From assembly GCF_030864355.1 (NCBI RefSeq), contig NC_083395.1:868001-932000 (forward strand): a stretch of DNA of 64,000 nt. Reading direction: 5' to 3'. Made by a program: the position numbers and the translations under genes. Positions 20,219-33,131 of the stretch are shown here, piece after piece. Position 1 is the first letter of the stretch, and the number at the start of each line of letters is the position of its first letter. Source of the stretch: Cutaneotrichosporon cavernicola (taxonomy: Eukaryota; Basidiomycota; Tremellomycetes; Trichosporonales; Trichosporonaceae). The notes under the pieces are model-generated. The model was not told where the DNA came from. It saw only the letters and a list, made by a program, of their open reading frames with translations, and made no database searches.

Positions 20219-22152
20219 CGCATGTGCGGCGCGAGAGGGCTGTTGGTGCCGGTAAAAGGGGCCCGAATGGGCGAGGTGGCCTCGCCACCTGTAGTTGTCT
20301 GATCGGGACTGGTTCGGACCACAGGGACAAAGTGTGTTGTTGGCAACCGGCTGCCTGGTATTTTCGTCCAGGAAGCGTTGTTGGTAGGCGGAGAAGGCAA
20401 GGTGACCAGCGAGGAAGGGGACTTGGTCAAGTCTGGGTGGGGTGGGGGGGTTGGAGCGATGGGGCGTGGGAGGGGGAGGGGAAGGGGGGCGCGCGATGTC
20501 GCGAGTGGTGGTGAACAAGTGTGCCAAGGGTGATGAGGTTGGGTGTGTGTAATTGAAAGTAGAAGTGAGGCCGATGAAGCACGAGGTCAAGTCGGTGAGG
20601 GATTGGAGGAAGTGGAATGGCGGGGGGGGGGGAGGGGTTGGGTGGACAGGGAGAGGATGATGAAAGGGGCGGGGGGCGGGGGGCGGGTGACGGCGGGTGG
20701 TGGGCGCGCCGAAGGCTTTAGGGGGGTGGTGACGGTTTGGAGGATGGGGGAGGAAGGGGAGGAGAGGGTGTTTGAAGGATGAGAGTGTTCGAGGGTGACG
20801 AGGGTTGAGTTGTGGATGGACTGTGATGTTGATGAGATGGTGAATTGGTAGTGGTATCGGATGAGCTACGAGGTCACGAGGTAGAGCGGTGGTGGGGTGG
20901 TGCAGTGCGGTGCTGTACTGTAGAGTGGTGTGGTGCGGTTGTATTGTGGCTCATCTGTCTGGAGGGAGAGGGTTAGGGGTTGGGTTGTGGGATGGAACAA
21001 GCACCGCAGCAGAGGGTTTGGTTAATCCTATCAAAAAGTTCAAGGTAAAGGAAGAGAGAGTCGTAGGGTAATGGGTTAAATCTGTCCCCTCGGCCTCCTT
21101 GCCACGTGTTGGATTCAGGATCATCAGGGATCTCTGGATACCCTGTCAGTCAGAAGCAAATCCTTCATCCAGCCTGATTTGTATATTAATATTAGAAAAT
21201 AAAGTACTCAGCCGGCCATCTAAATCGAGCTTTTACTTGGTTCCGATGGCCGAGAACCCTGAATTTGCCAGTCGCAAGTGGCTCTCATTGTCTATTGAAG
21301 GTTTGTATGTAGCTATATGTAGGTTGCAGGACCATCAGACGACGCAGAGGACGTCCGACATGTCGGTCTGGTCAGCAATTAGCTATTCATGTATTAATAA
21401 CATGAAGACTGGGAGACTGGTAACTGGTGAGTTTGTGGTTTGGTCACGCGGTAAGGGTTATTAGAGTGTCCGTGTCTGAGTGGTGTTATTTTGAGCGGTG
21501 CCCGCTGCGCAGTTGATCCAAACTAAGAATAATGGATCTTTTGCTTTGTTCATTCCACACTCGTCATCTTGCAACTATCAACCAACATACAAGCATCCAA
21601 GCCAACGCTCCACTTTGTAAACCACCACCAGTTTATTTTGGTGCCACACAACTCAATCTGTACGACATACGACATCCACGCAATCCTACCATCAAGCCAT
21701 GTTTGGTCGTATCCTGACTACGCATTCCCTACGTGCAAAGTGGCCGAGCTGGTCCGTGGGTTCATCCTCCGTTGAGCACACGTACATCTTGCCGTTTGAT
21801 ATTTGATAGTATTACAAGTATCGCTGATTATCACCCGCCCCCGGACGGACGCCCAGATTAATCATGCCGGGCATCCCAACATCCTCCCATTACATCCGAC
21901 CGTTCAGCCGGTCGCACTGTCTCTCGCTCTCCACGTCAATTGTCAGTGAAACACCATGGCGCCATGGCGCCCGTCTCGTACACTGCTAAACTGCTATTTC
22001 CAGAGGAATAGCCATCCAGGCCCCATGTCTGGGCCCAAGTTTGGGGTTCGGGGTTGGGGGTTCGAGGATTCAGTCGAGTCATGTTGACATGATGAGAACG
22101 GTGTTGGCCTTGTCAAATCACTGACTCTTGCATCGCTCTAAACCAACTAAAT
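20219..22152. other. Long gene-poor interval
   Basis: About 1.9 kb upstream of the membrane-protein gene and downstream of the aldo/keto reductase gene. 20430-20800 is very G-rich on the plus strand. 21060-21900 is visibly more AT-rich than the rest of the window and contains only short unrelated frames. A small tandem ATGGCGCC pair lies near 21955-21970. Nothing recognisable as a transposon or RNA gene is seen. Confidence 0.4.
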
Positions 22153-23371
22153 CTACGCCTTGGCAAGGTCCCACACCTCCTTCATGAACTGGCGGTGGAA
22201 CTTGCCGCGCCCAGCTTGGGCAATTGCACTAACCTCGTCCGCAGAGAGGGGCGGCTGAGAGAATGCCGCGAGTTGCTCGGCCTGGCGCTGCTTGTTGCGC
22301 GACGTGCTGGGGTGAGCCGTGTTAAAGAGACCCCGACTCACGTAACAACAGTGCCGCCACCATACTGCGATGCCCAGAGGAGCAGGACCTGTGCGGGCGT
22401 GCTGCCGCGCTCCTTGGCAATCTTGTCGGCAACGGGGTCAACAGGACCGCCCGCGACGCGGTGTACCGAGTTAAGAGGGCCGTAGCACTGGATCTTGATG
22501 TTGTGCTGCTTCATGAGGGCTGTCAGGCGCTCCATGTTTGGTGCATGGAAGTTGTACGGGTTGTACTCGATCTGGGTGAGCGGTGGGCCAGCGGGGAGGA
22601 GGCGGGGAAGAGGATCAAGCGAGAGGAAAAATAGAGAAGAACGATTAGATTCAAGGGAGATGCTGATAGCACAGCACACCCGTCACACACCCACCTGGTT
22701 AACCGCCGGGGCATGAGTCCAGGTCTTGCTGATCTCGAGGATATCCTCCTCGCGGAAATTGGAGACGCCTACGGAACGCGCGAGGCCCGATTTCTTGATC
22801 TCCTCCATCTGTGCCCACGCCTTCTGCAAGTCGTCGGGGACGAGGGGGGAGTGGATGAGGTCTGGTGTGAGCTTGGGCGGGAGTGAGCGATGGCGACGGC
22901 GACGGCGACAAGTGCGGCAAGGGCTCAGAGAGGCGGGATGAGCCTCGCACTCCCACTCCCACTCGCACTCGCCGACACTCACACATGTCGACATAGTCGA
23001 CGCCAAGCTTCTTGAGCTCGATCTCGAGGACTGCGCGGGGATCGTTACCACCCTCGCCGTCGCGTTTGCCCCCTGGTATCAGCGCGAGATTGTTTGGGAG
23101 GGCTAATTGAATTCTGCTTGGGCGGGCGAGCGCACCACTCACACTTGGTGAGCACATAGACGTCGTCGCGCTTGCCGTTCCACTGCTTCAATGCGTCGCC
23201 AATACTCTGGGAGTTTGCGTAGATCTGCGCTGCGTCCAAGCTCCTATACCCGGTCTCGAGGGCGTCGAGGACGAGGGCAGTGCATTCCTTGGCGTACAGC
23301 GCCGTTCCGGTGCCGAACGCGATGGGGGGGATGGTTTGTCCGTCGTTGAGGGTGATGGCTGGCGTTGGCAT
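22153..23371 (-). CDS. Aldo/keto reductase
   Basis: Five exons on the minus strand: 23371-23143, 23072-22983, 22861-22695, 22571-22342, 22306-22153, giving 289 residues, a normal length for the superfamily. It is an NAD(P)H-dependent cytosolic reductase of carbonyls. The catalytic tetrad is visible: Asp and Tyr in LDAAQIYANS, Lys in VLTKWGKRD and His in YLIHSPLVPDD. Other landmarks are SVGVSNF, NQIEYNPY and the TPAQVLLLWA segment. The order agrees with AKR proteins that begin ITLNDGQTIPPIAFGTG. The substrate is unknown. Each intron (70, 121, 123 and 35 nt) is supported by continuity of family motifs. The gene shares a 265-base divergent promoter with the TPR protein gene. Confidence 0.9.
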
Positions 23372-23636
23372 GGTGAGTTGTGGGCCAATACTGGACAAGC
23401 TGGAGGAGTCGAGTTGAGCAAGTGAGAGAAACGGAGCAAGTGGTAGTGGCATCGCGACCATTGCCCACCCCGCACAGCACATTGCCGGTTGGCCGGATTC
23501 TGTATCCAACCTTGATCCAAATGACATCAGCAACAAAGTGGAGGTCAGGCCGTGCCTTATTGTATTTGAATCAAAGTCCAGTCCGTGACGCCGTGTCTCG
23601 TCACTGGTCAAAGCCTTACATCTACACCACCACATC

Positions 23637-25176
23637 ATGCTTGCTCGCTTGGTACCGCTATCTCGATCTGCGCAGCCGCTTTCTATACGGCATGTGCGGC
23701 GTCTATCCACTTTCCCCGCTCGGCCGGTCTTGATCCCGCCGACCCAAGTCGCCAAGCGACACGCGTCGACATCTACTTCTACTTCCATCAATGGCATGCG
23801 CGTCTCGCACCTCTTCTTGGCCCTAGCTGGCGGCGCTATCCTAATTACGACTTATGGGATGTGAGTTTCCTTTCCCAACCCCACAAAATGCTAACCCAGT
23901 TTGGAATGGTACGCCGCCTTCCGCGTGTGGCCCGCCACCATCCGTGATCCTCTGAAGAAAGCCATCAAAGCTCGCAACCACGGCGAGACTGACAAGGCCG
24001 AGAAGTATTTCCTCGCCACGCTCGCTGCCGCCCACGCCCTCCAACCCTCTGAATTGGATCCGGAAGCCCTCCAGAAAATGTCCGGCCTCTACGTGACTTT
24101 TGCCGCCATGTTGGAACCGTACCATCCCGTCCGGGCCTTTGTTTGTCTTCGGGACGCTGCCTCTCTTTTCGGAGACGGGCTCGTTCCAGGAGCAGTGAGC
24201 CCGTATACGGGACAGGAAATGAATGAGAAGGACCTCACTCGGGCCATTGGACTTTGGCAGAAATTGGGCCAGATTGCTGCAAAGTTGGGCAGCTCAAGTA
24301 CGCCGCCGCCGTTCCCGACGCAGACTATTACACAGTTGATGGATGTCGAGGGAGAGAATGACGGTGCGTCGGCGCAACTCCTCCTGAACACGACGACTGG
24401 GCGCGAGGCAGCCAAAGCTTGGGATGAGGCGGCCGAGACGTACCTCTCGACTGCGATTGGGGCTATGCTCAAAATGGGCCTTGCGCATCGACAGGGCGCC
24501 TCCAATGAGGCCGGGACTGATGCGGGCGCGGCAGGCGCAGCGGTTCCGGGCTCTGGATCATCCGAGCCCGTCATTGTCGGACGTGACGTGCGCCTCCCAC
24601 ACGACAATGAGGGCGACACTGGGCGCGTCAACCGCCGCGGACTGGGTATGACCATGGAAGCCCTGTCTGAGGTTTATGGCCGCCGTGGAAGGCCAGACCT
24701 CGCTGGCCAGCTGGTGTTGCAGGCCATTACAACTATATTGCCGCCCCAGGCCGAGGAGGGGTCGATTCAGCCAGCAGATCGATGCCAGGGTGAGTCTCTC
24801 CTAGTCCCAAATCCTAACCACAGCCGCACTCCTCATGACCTCACTCTCGACTTATGCTCTCGCCCCGTCCACCCCTGCCGCCATCAAAGCCGCACGCTCG
24901 TGGTCCCTCCGCGCACTGCAGGAGGCGGACGCAGCAACGACCGCCGCGGGATGGGGTAAGGGCCTCCCGACGGATGTGGGGCAGGCAGTGTGTCAGCGGG
25001 CGGGCAGTGTGGCGTTGTTCAACCTCGGCATGCTTTCTGAGATGGAGGGAGGGGGGGAGGCCAAAAAGTATTTCAAGGCTGCTCTGGCAGCTGCGAGGGA
25101 TTGTGGGTTTGCTGAGGGGAGGCGCGAGGCCGCCGAGGCTCTTAGGAGGGTCAAGGCAAAGGAGGAGAATGCGTAG
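23637..25176 (+). CDS. Mitochondrial inner-membrane TPR protein, Mgr3-like
   Basis: Three exons, 23637-23860, 23900-24789 and 24824-25176 (introns 39 and 34 nt), giving 488 residues. The N-terminus is rich in Arg, Ser and Leu (MLARLVPLSRSAQPLSIRHV) as in a mitochondrial presequence. One membrane helix follows (SHLFLALAGGAILITTYG), then helical repeats such as KARNHGETDKAEKYFLATLA and KYFKAALAAARDCGFAEGR that read as TPR units. This architecture (presequence, one helix, TPR) matches the Mgr3-type adaptor of the i-AAA protease Yme1 and its fungal relatives. The adaptor role is an inference. A Gly/Ala-rich linker near residue 290 separates two TPR groups. Confidence 0.65.
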
Positions 25177-25454
25177 AGGAGAGATGCATAATTCACAGAT
25201 CACCAAAAGTCAAGATGCTTAGGGCGTCGGGACATAAAACTCACTTTATGCCCTCTGAATAGTGGGCTATTTCTTGTGTGACTACTGGTGGAGCTGGTCG
25301 CCGCCGCCCCACTGCCTGTTCAGCTCTACGTGTCCATCACTTCATCTACCTGTCTACAATCATACATACATACTGTACAACGTTTTAGGAAATCACTTCG
25401 CCGCCCAAGGTTGGTCACGGGACGGGAAGGAAACCAACATGCTCGCCCAGCGCG
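25177..25454. other. Convergent 3' intergenic region
   Basis: 278 bases between the Mgr3-like gene (plus) and the SNF2/RING helicase gene (minus). It is somewhat AT-richer, with no supported gene. Confidence 0.4.
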
Positions 25455-28400
25455 CTAAAAAATCAACTTCAGAAGGTCCTCGTCAATGGCACTTGCCACG
25501 GCCGACACATCACCGCCGTGCCTCGCGGCGTGCGCAACATTGTCCATCGTCGCCATCACCGCTTCGTCCTCCTCCTTGTCGGCAAGGTAGATCGACGTGC
25601 CGTTGCGCACACCCTGTGCTAAGATGCGCGACTCGACCGTGTCGAGTGTCGCATAGCAGTAGACACGCGTCTCCTGCTGCTGTCCGAGACGATCGACACG
25701 CCCAATCGCTTGCAGCTCAAAGCTGTGTTGCAGGACCGGCTCAAGGAGATGCACTGTCCCACAAGACGTCAGAGTCAGGCCCGCGCTCTCGCGCTCCGCG
25801 TGCAGCAGGAAGACTGTGATCGACTTGTCGGCGTGGAACTTCTCCACCACATTGTTCTTCTTCGAATTGGCATCAAACGACACAAACTTGATGCCGTTTG
25901 CACGCAGTGCTTGCTCGACAACTAAAGGTCAGCCAGGCGGCATGGACAAACTCACTATGTAGAGAATCGGCCCAGTTCGAGAACACAACGTGGCGCACGG
26001 TTGGATGCAAGATCTTGTACCACTTTAGATGTTTGACGAGGAAGTCGATCTTGGAGCCGTACTCGCCCATCGTGTCCATTGCATGGATGTCCCTCTGGCT
26101 CGTTGGCGGCATGTAGTTGATCCTGTCGAGCGCGCGGTTGCGCGCATCTCGCTCGGCAGCCGCGCTCGCCTCGTCCACATCGCCGAAGAGATCCTCGTCC
26201 AGTACCTCCTCTTCCTCAGACTGGGATGGCTGTCCAGTCGCTTGCAAGTCAGAGGTACCAGCCTCAGCTTCGTTCGGCTTCATGATACGTACACGCGTCG
26301 CTTCGCGCTCGTTGATTGGCTGCTTGCACGTCGCACACTTGCGGCCCATGTACGCCGACTTGCGATACTCCTTGTAGCACGACACGCAGAAAGCGTGCCC
26401 ACAGCCAAGTAGCATTGCAAAGGTGTCGTCCGATGTGCCAAAGCAGATGACACACTCCTCGTGCATGTCGCGCATGGCGTCACCGCCACCGCCGCCGAGG
26501 TACTGGAGGTATCGGCCGCGCACACGGAGGGCCTGGAGGCGTTCATTGCAGCCTTGAACCATGCGGTCGACATTGCGGTATGCCTGCCGGAAGATTGTCG
26601 AGTCCTCAGACGCGACCGAGTCGGAGATGTCCTGCAGGGCGGCAAAGTAGACAGCCCGCCGATTGAACGTTGCACGGATCGTCTCGAGCTCTTTGTTCAA
26701 CTTTGTGGCCATCTCTGTCTGGGCCTTGATGTACGCCCGCAAGTAAGTCGCCGCATCCTTCGCAATCAACGACTCCTCCTGTCTCAGCGCACTGTGCTCA
26801 ATGTTGTTGAGGTCAATGAGCATGGCTTTGAGCGGGCGTTCGCAGTCCTCCTGCTTGCGGCGGTCACGGAATGCCTGCCGCTCGAGCATGAGGTTAAGCG
26901 TCTGGTCGTCAACCTGGGTCAGGTCGATGTTCTGCGCGTCCTCGGCGGCGTCCTTCGAGTTCTTGGTTACACGCTTCTTGGTGATGCGACTCTCATGGGT
27001 GGCAAGAATGGTGCGGTCTTCCACCAGCATTTCTGGAATGGTCAGCTGGGTTTGTACACATGCGCAACTCACCTTTGCGATCCGCAATGGCAGCTGCGTA
27101 TGCGGTAAGGTATGCCTCGACTACGAGTCAGCGGTAACTTCCGACCACTTACTCTCTCCCTGCGCTTGGAGCGCTTTGGCATAATACTCTTCGTCGGGGT
27201 TCTCCACCTCCTGTCCTTCTCCAGGCAACGGGACCTCCTCATTCGGCGCCTCGACAGGTCCAGTCAGCAGTTCGTAGAGCTTCTGGCGCCAACTATGCAC
27301 AAGTAGGGCGTTGTCGTTCAGAATCTTGAGCAAACTGTTGGACTGCTCAATTACGTTGGACGACAAGAGGCCGCCCAAGTGGTTGGTATTGCTGGAACGA
27401 AGATCATCAGCCCGGGCGTACGCGGGGTGCTGTTCAAACGCCGTAGCTAGGGTCGTGATCGACCGTTCGGCAATCTCGAGAGGGCGCTTGAGGATTTCCC
27501 TGCGGATGGCCTCGGCCGCTTCATAGCCTGCCACTTCCCTGCCTTCGTCGAGCATCTGGTGGTGGGCGTCGCCCTCGAGGAACCATGCACGATGGACAAG
27601 GAGCAGCGTCTCACGGATGCTGCGGTCAGATGGGACCTTTTGCCTATCTCACCTGGAACGAATCGACGTGATCAGCTTGACGCGGTCGCGTTCGTGCCGC
27701 GACAACTTGTGGGTTTCCTCTTCATCCACACTGTCCTCACGGTCCCCGACGGCCTCGGCCAACTGAGCTCGTGCACTCTCAAGTAACGCCGTACTCATCT
27801 GGCGTACCTCCTCGTATTGCCCGATCGCGCGTAACTGTCGCATGTTGTCATTGTCGTTAAGGATGTACAGCTGGCCCTTCTTGATCTTGTACCGCATGAG
27901 CAGACGGGTCTCGGTGATAACCTCGGCCTGATGATCGTCGTTCATTTTCTTCAGGGCCTCCTCCATGGTCATGAGGCGACTACCAAGGTGCATGCGTCCG
28001 CCACGATCCAGGACGTTGCCTAAGCCGCCGCGCTGCAAAGCGCCCACCTGAATGTGGGTACAAATCTGTCGGAGATGACGGAGGGCCACGCTGAACAGGT
28101 GGGGCGTGAAACCGCCTTGCTGGCTCTGAAGACGCTCGCGCTGCCGTTCCAAAGTGTCGAGATAGTAGTGCATCTCGATGTCGGACAGCTGGATCGGGAC
28201 GACGAAGCGCTTTTGCCGAGGAAGGTTGAATTCGCCGGCCACCTCGGCCTTGGTGGTGCGGACGCTGATGGCCTGGAAGAGTCCGTGGAAAGCGGACGCG
28301 TTGGCCGGTTGCATGAGCCGGTGCCACATCGTGCTATCACCTATGGGAACGCGCAGGAAGCTCAGCGAGCCCATGAGATCCTTGATGTCGGACCGCGCTG

Positions 28401-30549
28401 GTGTTCCCGACATGGCGAGGGAGAGCTTGCGCGGAATCAGGGAAACCATGTTAGCGGCTGCGCTCTGGTCGCCGTGGAGCTGGACCTCGTCCATGATCAC
28501 ACGCCACCACTCGCACATTACCAGAGGGCTCCGAGGGCGTTCCTCAAGGTTGTATTTTGCCGTGGAGCGGCGACTGCGGACTGGTGCGGGATTGGCAACT
28601 GTCAGATCCTCCCCGAGTGTCTGGTATGTGGTGATCACAACGTCGTGTCCGCGAACATAATCAAGGAAGGCCTGTTGAGTGAGAGCGAGAAGGGTGGAGT
28701 GCGCCCCATCGTTCCCAGTCTCGTCCTCATCGTCGCTCTCGTCACTGCTCTCCATCTCGACATCGACTCGCTCGCTATTGCGACCCTTGGCGTACTTGCG
28801 CCTAGTGCTGTTCCGCATCTTCTTCGACTTGCGCTTGAGACTCTCGACCTCGCGCTGCCGTTGAGCCTTAGCAATCTCCTTGCGCTTGGCCCTGAGTTGA
28901 GTGATCAACGCTTTCCAGCCCGGGTAGACGCAGATTCGGAGATTTGGGGCGTGAGTATTCATCTCGCTCACCCACTGCTGAAGGAGTGGTAACGGCGTGA
29001 CCACCAGCGTGGCGGCCACCTCGGCGACGTTCAACTGCGACTCCTCCGACCATGACACGGCGTTGGCGAAAGCACTGTGCTCCTTGTCGATCCACTCCTG
29101 TAACTCGGGGAGCGCGTACTCCTCAGGCGGGTTCAGGAGGTCGATATGAGGCGACTTAAGAGTCGCGGGCGGAATGGCAAGGGTCCGCAGTGTTGAGAGG
29201 GGGTGGCGGTGAAGGACCATGAGCGCGATGGCTTCCACGGTCTTGCCAAGGCCTGAGTGTCAACAATGTCCAAAGGCTTCCTCCCAGACTTACCCATCTC
29301 CTCACACAGCATTGTGCCGCGCACCTTGGAAAGGTTAAACAGGGTGGGTAAGCCTGTAAAGCCGGGGTCGACTCCGGGGGATCCCTTCCGGCCCTTGCCT
29401 TTCGGGTCCGCAGTGATGGGTCGTAGGTCGGCGGTCAAGCGGCGGAACGCGTAATCGCCAAAATTATCGAAATGAACCCGAGCCCACTGGCCCTTGGGCT
29501 CGCGCGGTAAGATATCTCTGCACAACGGTGCTCCCTCACGTTCGAGAAGGAGCCGAACGGTGCGCGCCTGGAACGGGAGGAGATTGCAGGCAAGATCGTG
29601 AGGCTGGAGATTGCGAACGTCAAAGCTGTATGGATGGTCTGGTGCAGGCTGGAGGCAGTCGTAAAAGCCCTTGAGAGCGGAGGCTCGAGCAGCCAACCAG
29701 CTCTCCACTGTATCACGCGATCCGGCTTCAGCATCAGAGGGTAATGCTGTGGTGAGGACGACGCCGAAGAGAGTTGCGCCAACGTCGGGAAGGCGGGGCC
29801 CATCGATGGTGTCCATGTTCAAATATGCGTCGATGATGATCAGGAAGCGCAGTTCGATGTCACTCTCGTTGGTGGGTCCAGGGAACCAAACAATCTTCAC
29901 ACCGGTGCGCAAAACTACTCGTTTAATGTCGTCTCGGTAAACGCCCTTCCTCGTCGGTGACTCGTCGGGGTCGAGCGCCAGGGCCGCGTGGAGCCAGTGA
30001 ACGTTGTCCCATGCAACGGTGTTGACGAGGAAGGTCCGTCCAGCATACCCGTGCACGGCAGGTAACTTGACTAGGGCTTTGCGGGCGCCAGGAAGGAATA
30101 CGTCGGGGCTGCGCTGGTTGGCACGTGTGCGCTTCTCCTTGTTAAGCTTGAGGAAGTCAAAAGGAAGGTGGACGCACGCTTCGGTCGGCAGGCTTAAGGT
30201 CGTGGGCGTGCCAGCGTCGGTCAACTTCTGAAGCGTGTTGACGATTGCATCATAAACCCCGCGGTCCTCGTTCTCACGCAGACCCGTGGGGTATTCGACA
30301 TGAGTATCGGGCGCTGCAAGTAAGGCCGGAATGGTGAGGGTATGTATGTGGGCGAGGTTGACGGGGACTGGACAAGGTCAGCGTTGCCGTCGGCGAGAGC
30401 TCACTTGGTGCTTGATCAGGAACATTTCCCGCTAGCGCGGCTTTGACTGCTGGGTGGATCTGACCAAGGTCGTAGTCAGACTGCTTGAGGTGGACTTGAC
30501 ATTGTGACGTGGCTGGGATAGTCAGAGCCGGCGGGATGGAGTCGGACAT
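25455..30549 (-). CDS. SNF2-type ATPase with RING finger, Irc20/SHPRH-like E3 ligase
   Basis: Seven exons: 30549-30405, 30367-29294, 29252-27653, 27619-27153, 27120-27073, 27032-25956, 25921-25455, giving 1625 residues. Walker A (CEEMGLGKT) near residue 405 is split by an intron. The ATPase box II is MDEVQ, as in the Irc20/SHPRH branch rather than DEAH. A C3HC4 RING (CVICFGTSDD, CGHAFCVSCY, CATCKQP) near residue 1305 lies between the two ATPase lobes. The second lobe ends with SAGLTLTSC and AIGRVDRLGQQQ. This ATPase-RING-ATPase order is diagnostic for the branch, which ubiquitinates targets on chromatin in DNA damage responses. Nuclear location is inferred. Introns are only 32-41 nt; one coding exon is 48 nt. 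Confidence 0.9.
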
Positions 30550-31645
30550 GATGAGTGGACCAAATCCACCGAGGAAGGTGGCCGAGGACCAGAGGATTGG
30601 TGAGGGAAACAGTGGATGAGGAATTAGGTGAACCGAGGGCCGGCCTCTACCAGGATATTCTGTCACCAAGACAACAGTGAATGGTGAATGTAGAATGGGT
30701 GAAGAAAGGAATCAAGTGTTTCGTGGAGGAAAAGTAGAATGAGAAACGAAACAACAAGAAATCTCGGCAGTTGACGAAGGTTGATAACAACCCCCACGTA
30801 ACCTAACATGGCCTGGGTGGCAAGTCAAGTGGAGGCAAAGTGGAGGTTGGTGGAGGTTGATTCGCCACCAAAGGTCAACTTTCTCACGGTATCACTATCT
30901 AATCAGCTACGGTAATCCGATTGTCAAATAAAGATGTCTGTCCATTGGGATAGGGTTATGGGGAGAGGAGAATGGGAGACAAAATATAATTGAATGTAGC
31001 AGCTGCCAAAAGGCACAAGAGGCCCCCTCCGAGTTTCGGAAAGAGTGCGAGGCGCCGCACTTCTAGAACAGGAGCTGACTTTGGGAGATGGCGTCGGCAC
31101 CGTTCATCTGGAAGATCTCGAGGGCCGTTCCAAGACCGGGTATTTGGTGTGCTTGATAATGCCTCACGGGCGACTGACCCACGCGTAACACAACGCCATG
31201 ACCGATGGGACACACTCCATGCCTCCGACGCCACTGCGTGTTTGCCTGATGTCAGATTGTTCTTGTTCTCTCCCCTGGGTGACTGGCGCCCAGGTCAGAC
31301 TACGTCAGGCTACGTCAGGCTGGAGATGTGAGGCGTTTCATTGTGCGAATGCTCGTGTCAGGGTGTAACGAGTCGTGCTGAGGGCTTGGTCTTTGGTTGA
31401 GTGTGAAGAGTGTAGCATGGGCATTGAGGGCGCTGGTGTGAGCTTGTGGTGTGGGTTGCGATGAGATGGGAACGGGCGGGAGCAAAATGTTGGCTCATCG
31501 CCGGGGGAGGCGGGCCGGGCAACCCGATTACCGGACCAAAGCTGAACCGAGAGTGCCCACCACCATTATGCTAGACGACGAAGACAGTCCATAAGAAGAC
31601 CAGCCTCGATTCCATTCCATCGCTCTCGCATCTCGGTCCCATATC
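30550..31645. promoter_or_regulatory. Divergent intergenic region between helicase and rhamnose mutarotase genes
   Basis: 1096 bases. Two overlapping open frames on opposite strands near 30956-31331 have no recognisable family or splice partners, so I do not call them. The region just before 31646 is pyrimidine-mixed and presumably holds the mutarotase promoter. Confidence 0.4.
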
Positions 31646-32496
31646 ATGAGCATCTCACACATGGTGCTACCCAGGACAAACGAGGGTAAGCGCATCTGCC
31701 AAGTGATCAAAGTCAAGCCCGAATCGTTGAATGAGTACAAGCGGGTAGGTAAGCGATGAAGCGATTCCCCGACGTCCAGGATTCACGCCAGGTACATGCG
31801 GCCGTGTGGCCCGATGTCCTGGACGCTCTTAAAAAGGCGCATGTGGTAGGTATGTGTCATTGTTTGCTGGAATCCATTCCTGCGCCAGGTAAACATGAGA
31901 GACTGCCTTGTCCAAGACCAAAGCCAAGCATCTCGGAGATCTAAGAGGTCAAGCTCAAAGCTAACACCAGACTACTCGATCCACTACTTTGCTCCCCTGA
32001 GCCTTCTGATCGCGACGATGAGGTATGTAGGCAACAATTACGAAGCGGACATGGAGGGCATCAAGGAGAGCGAGGCGACTCGCCAGTGGTGGCAAGTAAG
32101 TTGTTTTTTTCGGGCTGATCGGGCTTGAGAATGGCGGCGTCTGGTTCCGGGGCGAGGTCCACGGACCCACAGTGCACGTGAACACGCTCGTGCGAGTAGT
32201 CACGCAGTCACCTTTAGTAAAAATCACACGCGATGCGCCCCACAGCTCGCACCTCTTACAAGAGTCCGTGACGGTGTGTTTGGTGTCTAGTGTGTTGAAT
32301 GTGGGGAACAACAAAGGAACGCGGGGGGGAGGGCGTGGGCGTCGGGTCCGAGTTCATCCGGACCATTGTTCCCCGCACTGAGCACTGACAACAGATGACG
32401 GACGGATTGCAAGAGAGCTTTGTGGATGGTGCAATGGGTAGCGAGGCTGGGGAGTGGTGGTCGCCCACGGAGGAAGTGTTCCGTTTTGAGGGGTAG
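31646..32496 (+). CDS. L-rhamnose mutarotase (RhaM/RhaU family)
   Basis: Reconstructed from four small exons: 31646-31744, 31792-31849, 31971-32095 and 32395-32496, giving 127 residues, near the family length of about 105-130. The enzyme interconverts alpha and beta anomers of L-rhamnose, easing its entry into catabolism. Family landmarks appear in order: CQVIKVKPESLNEYKR, then VHAAVWPDVLDALKKA with the catalytic-type His, DYSIHYFAPLSLLIATMRY, RQWWQ, VTDGLQ/TDGLQESF and a C-terminal EEVFRFEG. Each junction restores the family motif, and each intron has GT...AG ends (47, 121 and 299 nt). The first Met (MSISHMVLP) could be replaced by the one five residues later. No other rhamnose genes are adjacent. 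Confidence 0.82.
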
Positions 32497-33096
32497 TGTT
32501 AGGATGCATTGGATGTGGGATGAAGCATGCATGAACCCATGAGGCACAGGATAGGGAGAAGATAACCATGACGGTGTGGGGTGGAGGTGCAGTTTCTAAC
32601 GGTAATGTGAGATAAGGATTAGGTAGACTGAGACAAGATAGGAGATTGAAATCAAGAGAGAGAGAGGCATATCAACATAGTCTCATTCAATGATCAATGA
32701 CTGAGATGGAAATTGACAAGCACATCCCTTTTGCCGAAAAGAGCGGTGAAACCAACCAAAGTGGGGTCACATGACAAACTCATACTATGCATTGCTTATT
32801 GAGCGTAAAGTGAGGCGTTTCAGTGGTGGTTGAGGTAGAATGGAATGCGGGGGGGGGAGGTTGTGTTGCGAGGCAGTGGCGGTGGCGCTCGCACGGTGCT
32901 TGAAGGGAGTAGTCGTTACTCTTTTGTTCTCAATGTGGGATTAGCCCCTCATCCTCAAACCATCCTGGAATAAGGAATGGATAGGGAGGACGCGTTTGCA
33001 ACCACCTATCCAAGTAATTGTTTAATGAATGCACGACCCACAACCTAAACGCGACGCGTGCCCAGTGTCACCCCCCACCAAACCCCCACCATCTTT

Positions 33097-33131
33097 CAGC
33101 CTTCAGCCGTCAGCCTTCAGCCTTCAGCCTT
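33097..33131 (+). repeat. Five copies of a CAGCCTT heptamer
   Basis: Five contiguous 7-base units, the second reading CAGCCGT, lie in the upstream region of the HECT_2 gene. Confidence 0.9.

Noticed and set aside
28054..28992. 312-codon plus-strand open frame
   Set aside because: Antisense to the ATPase lobe of the SNF2/RING helicase; no family resemblance.
30956..31331. Overlapping open frames on both strands in the helicase/mutarotase gap
   Set aside because: Neither has recognisable motifs, splice partners or codon character of the neighbouring genes.
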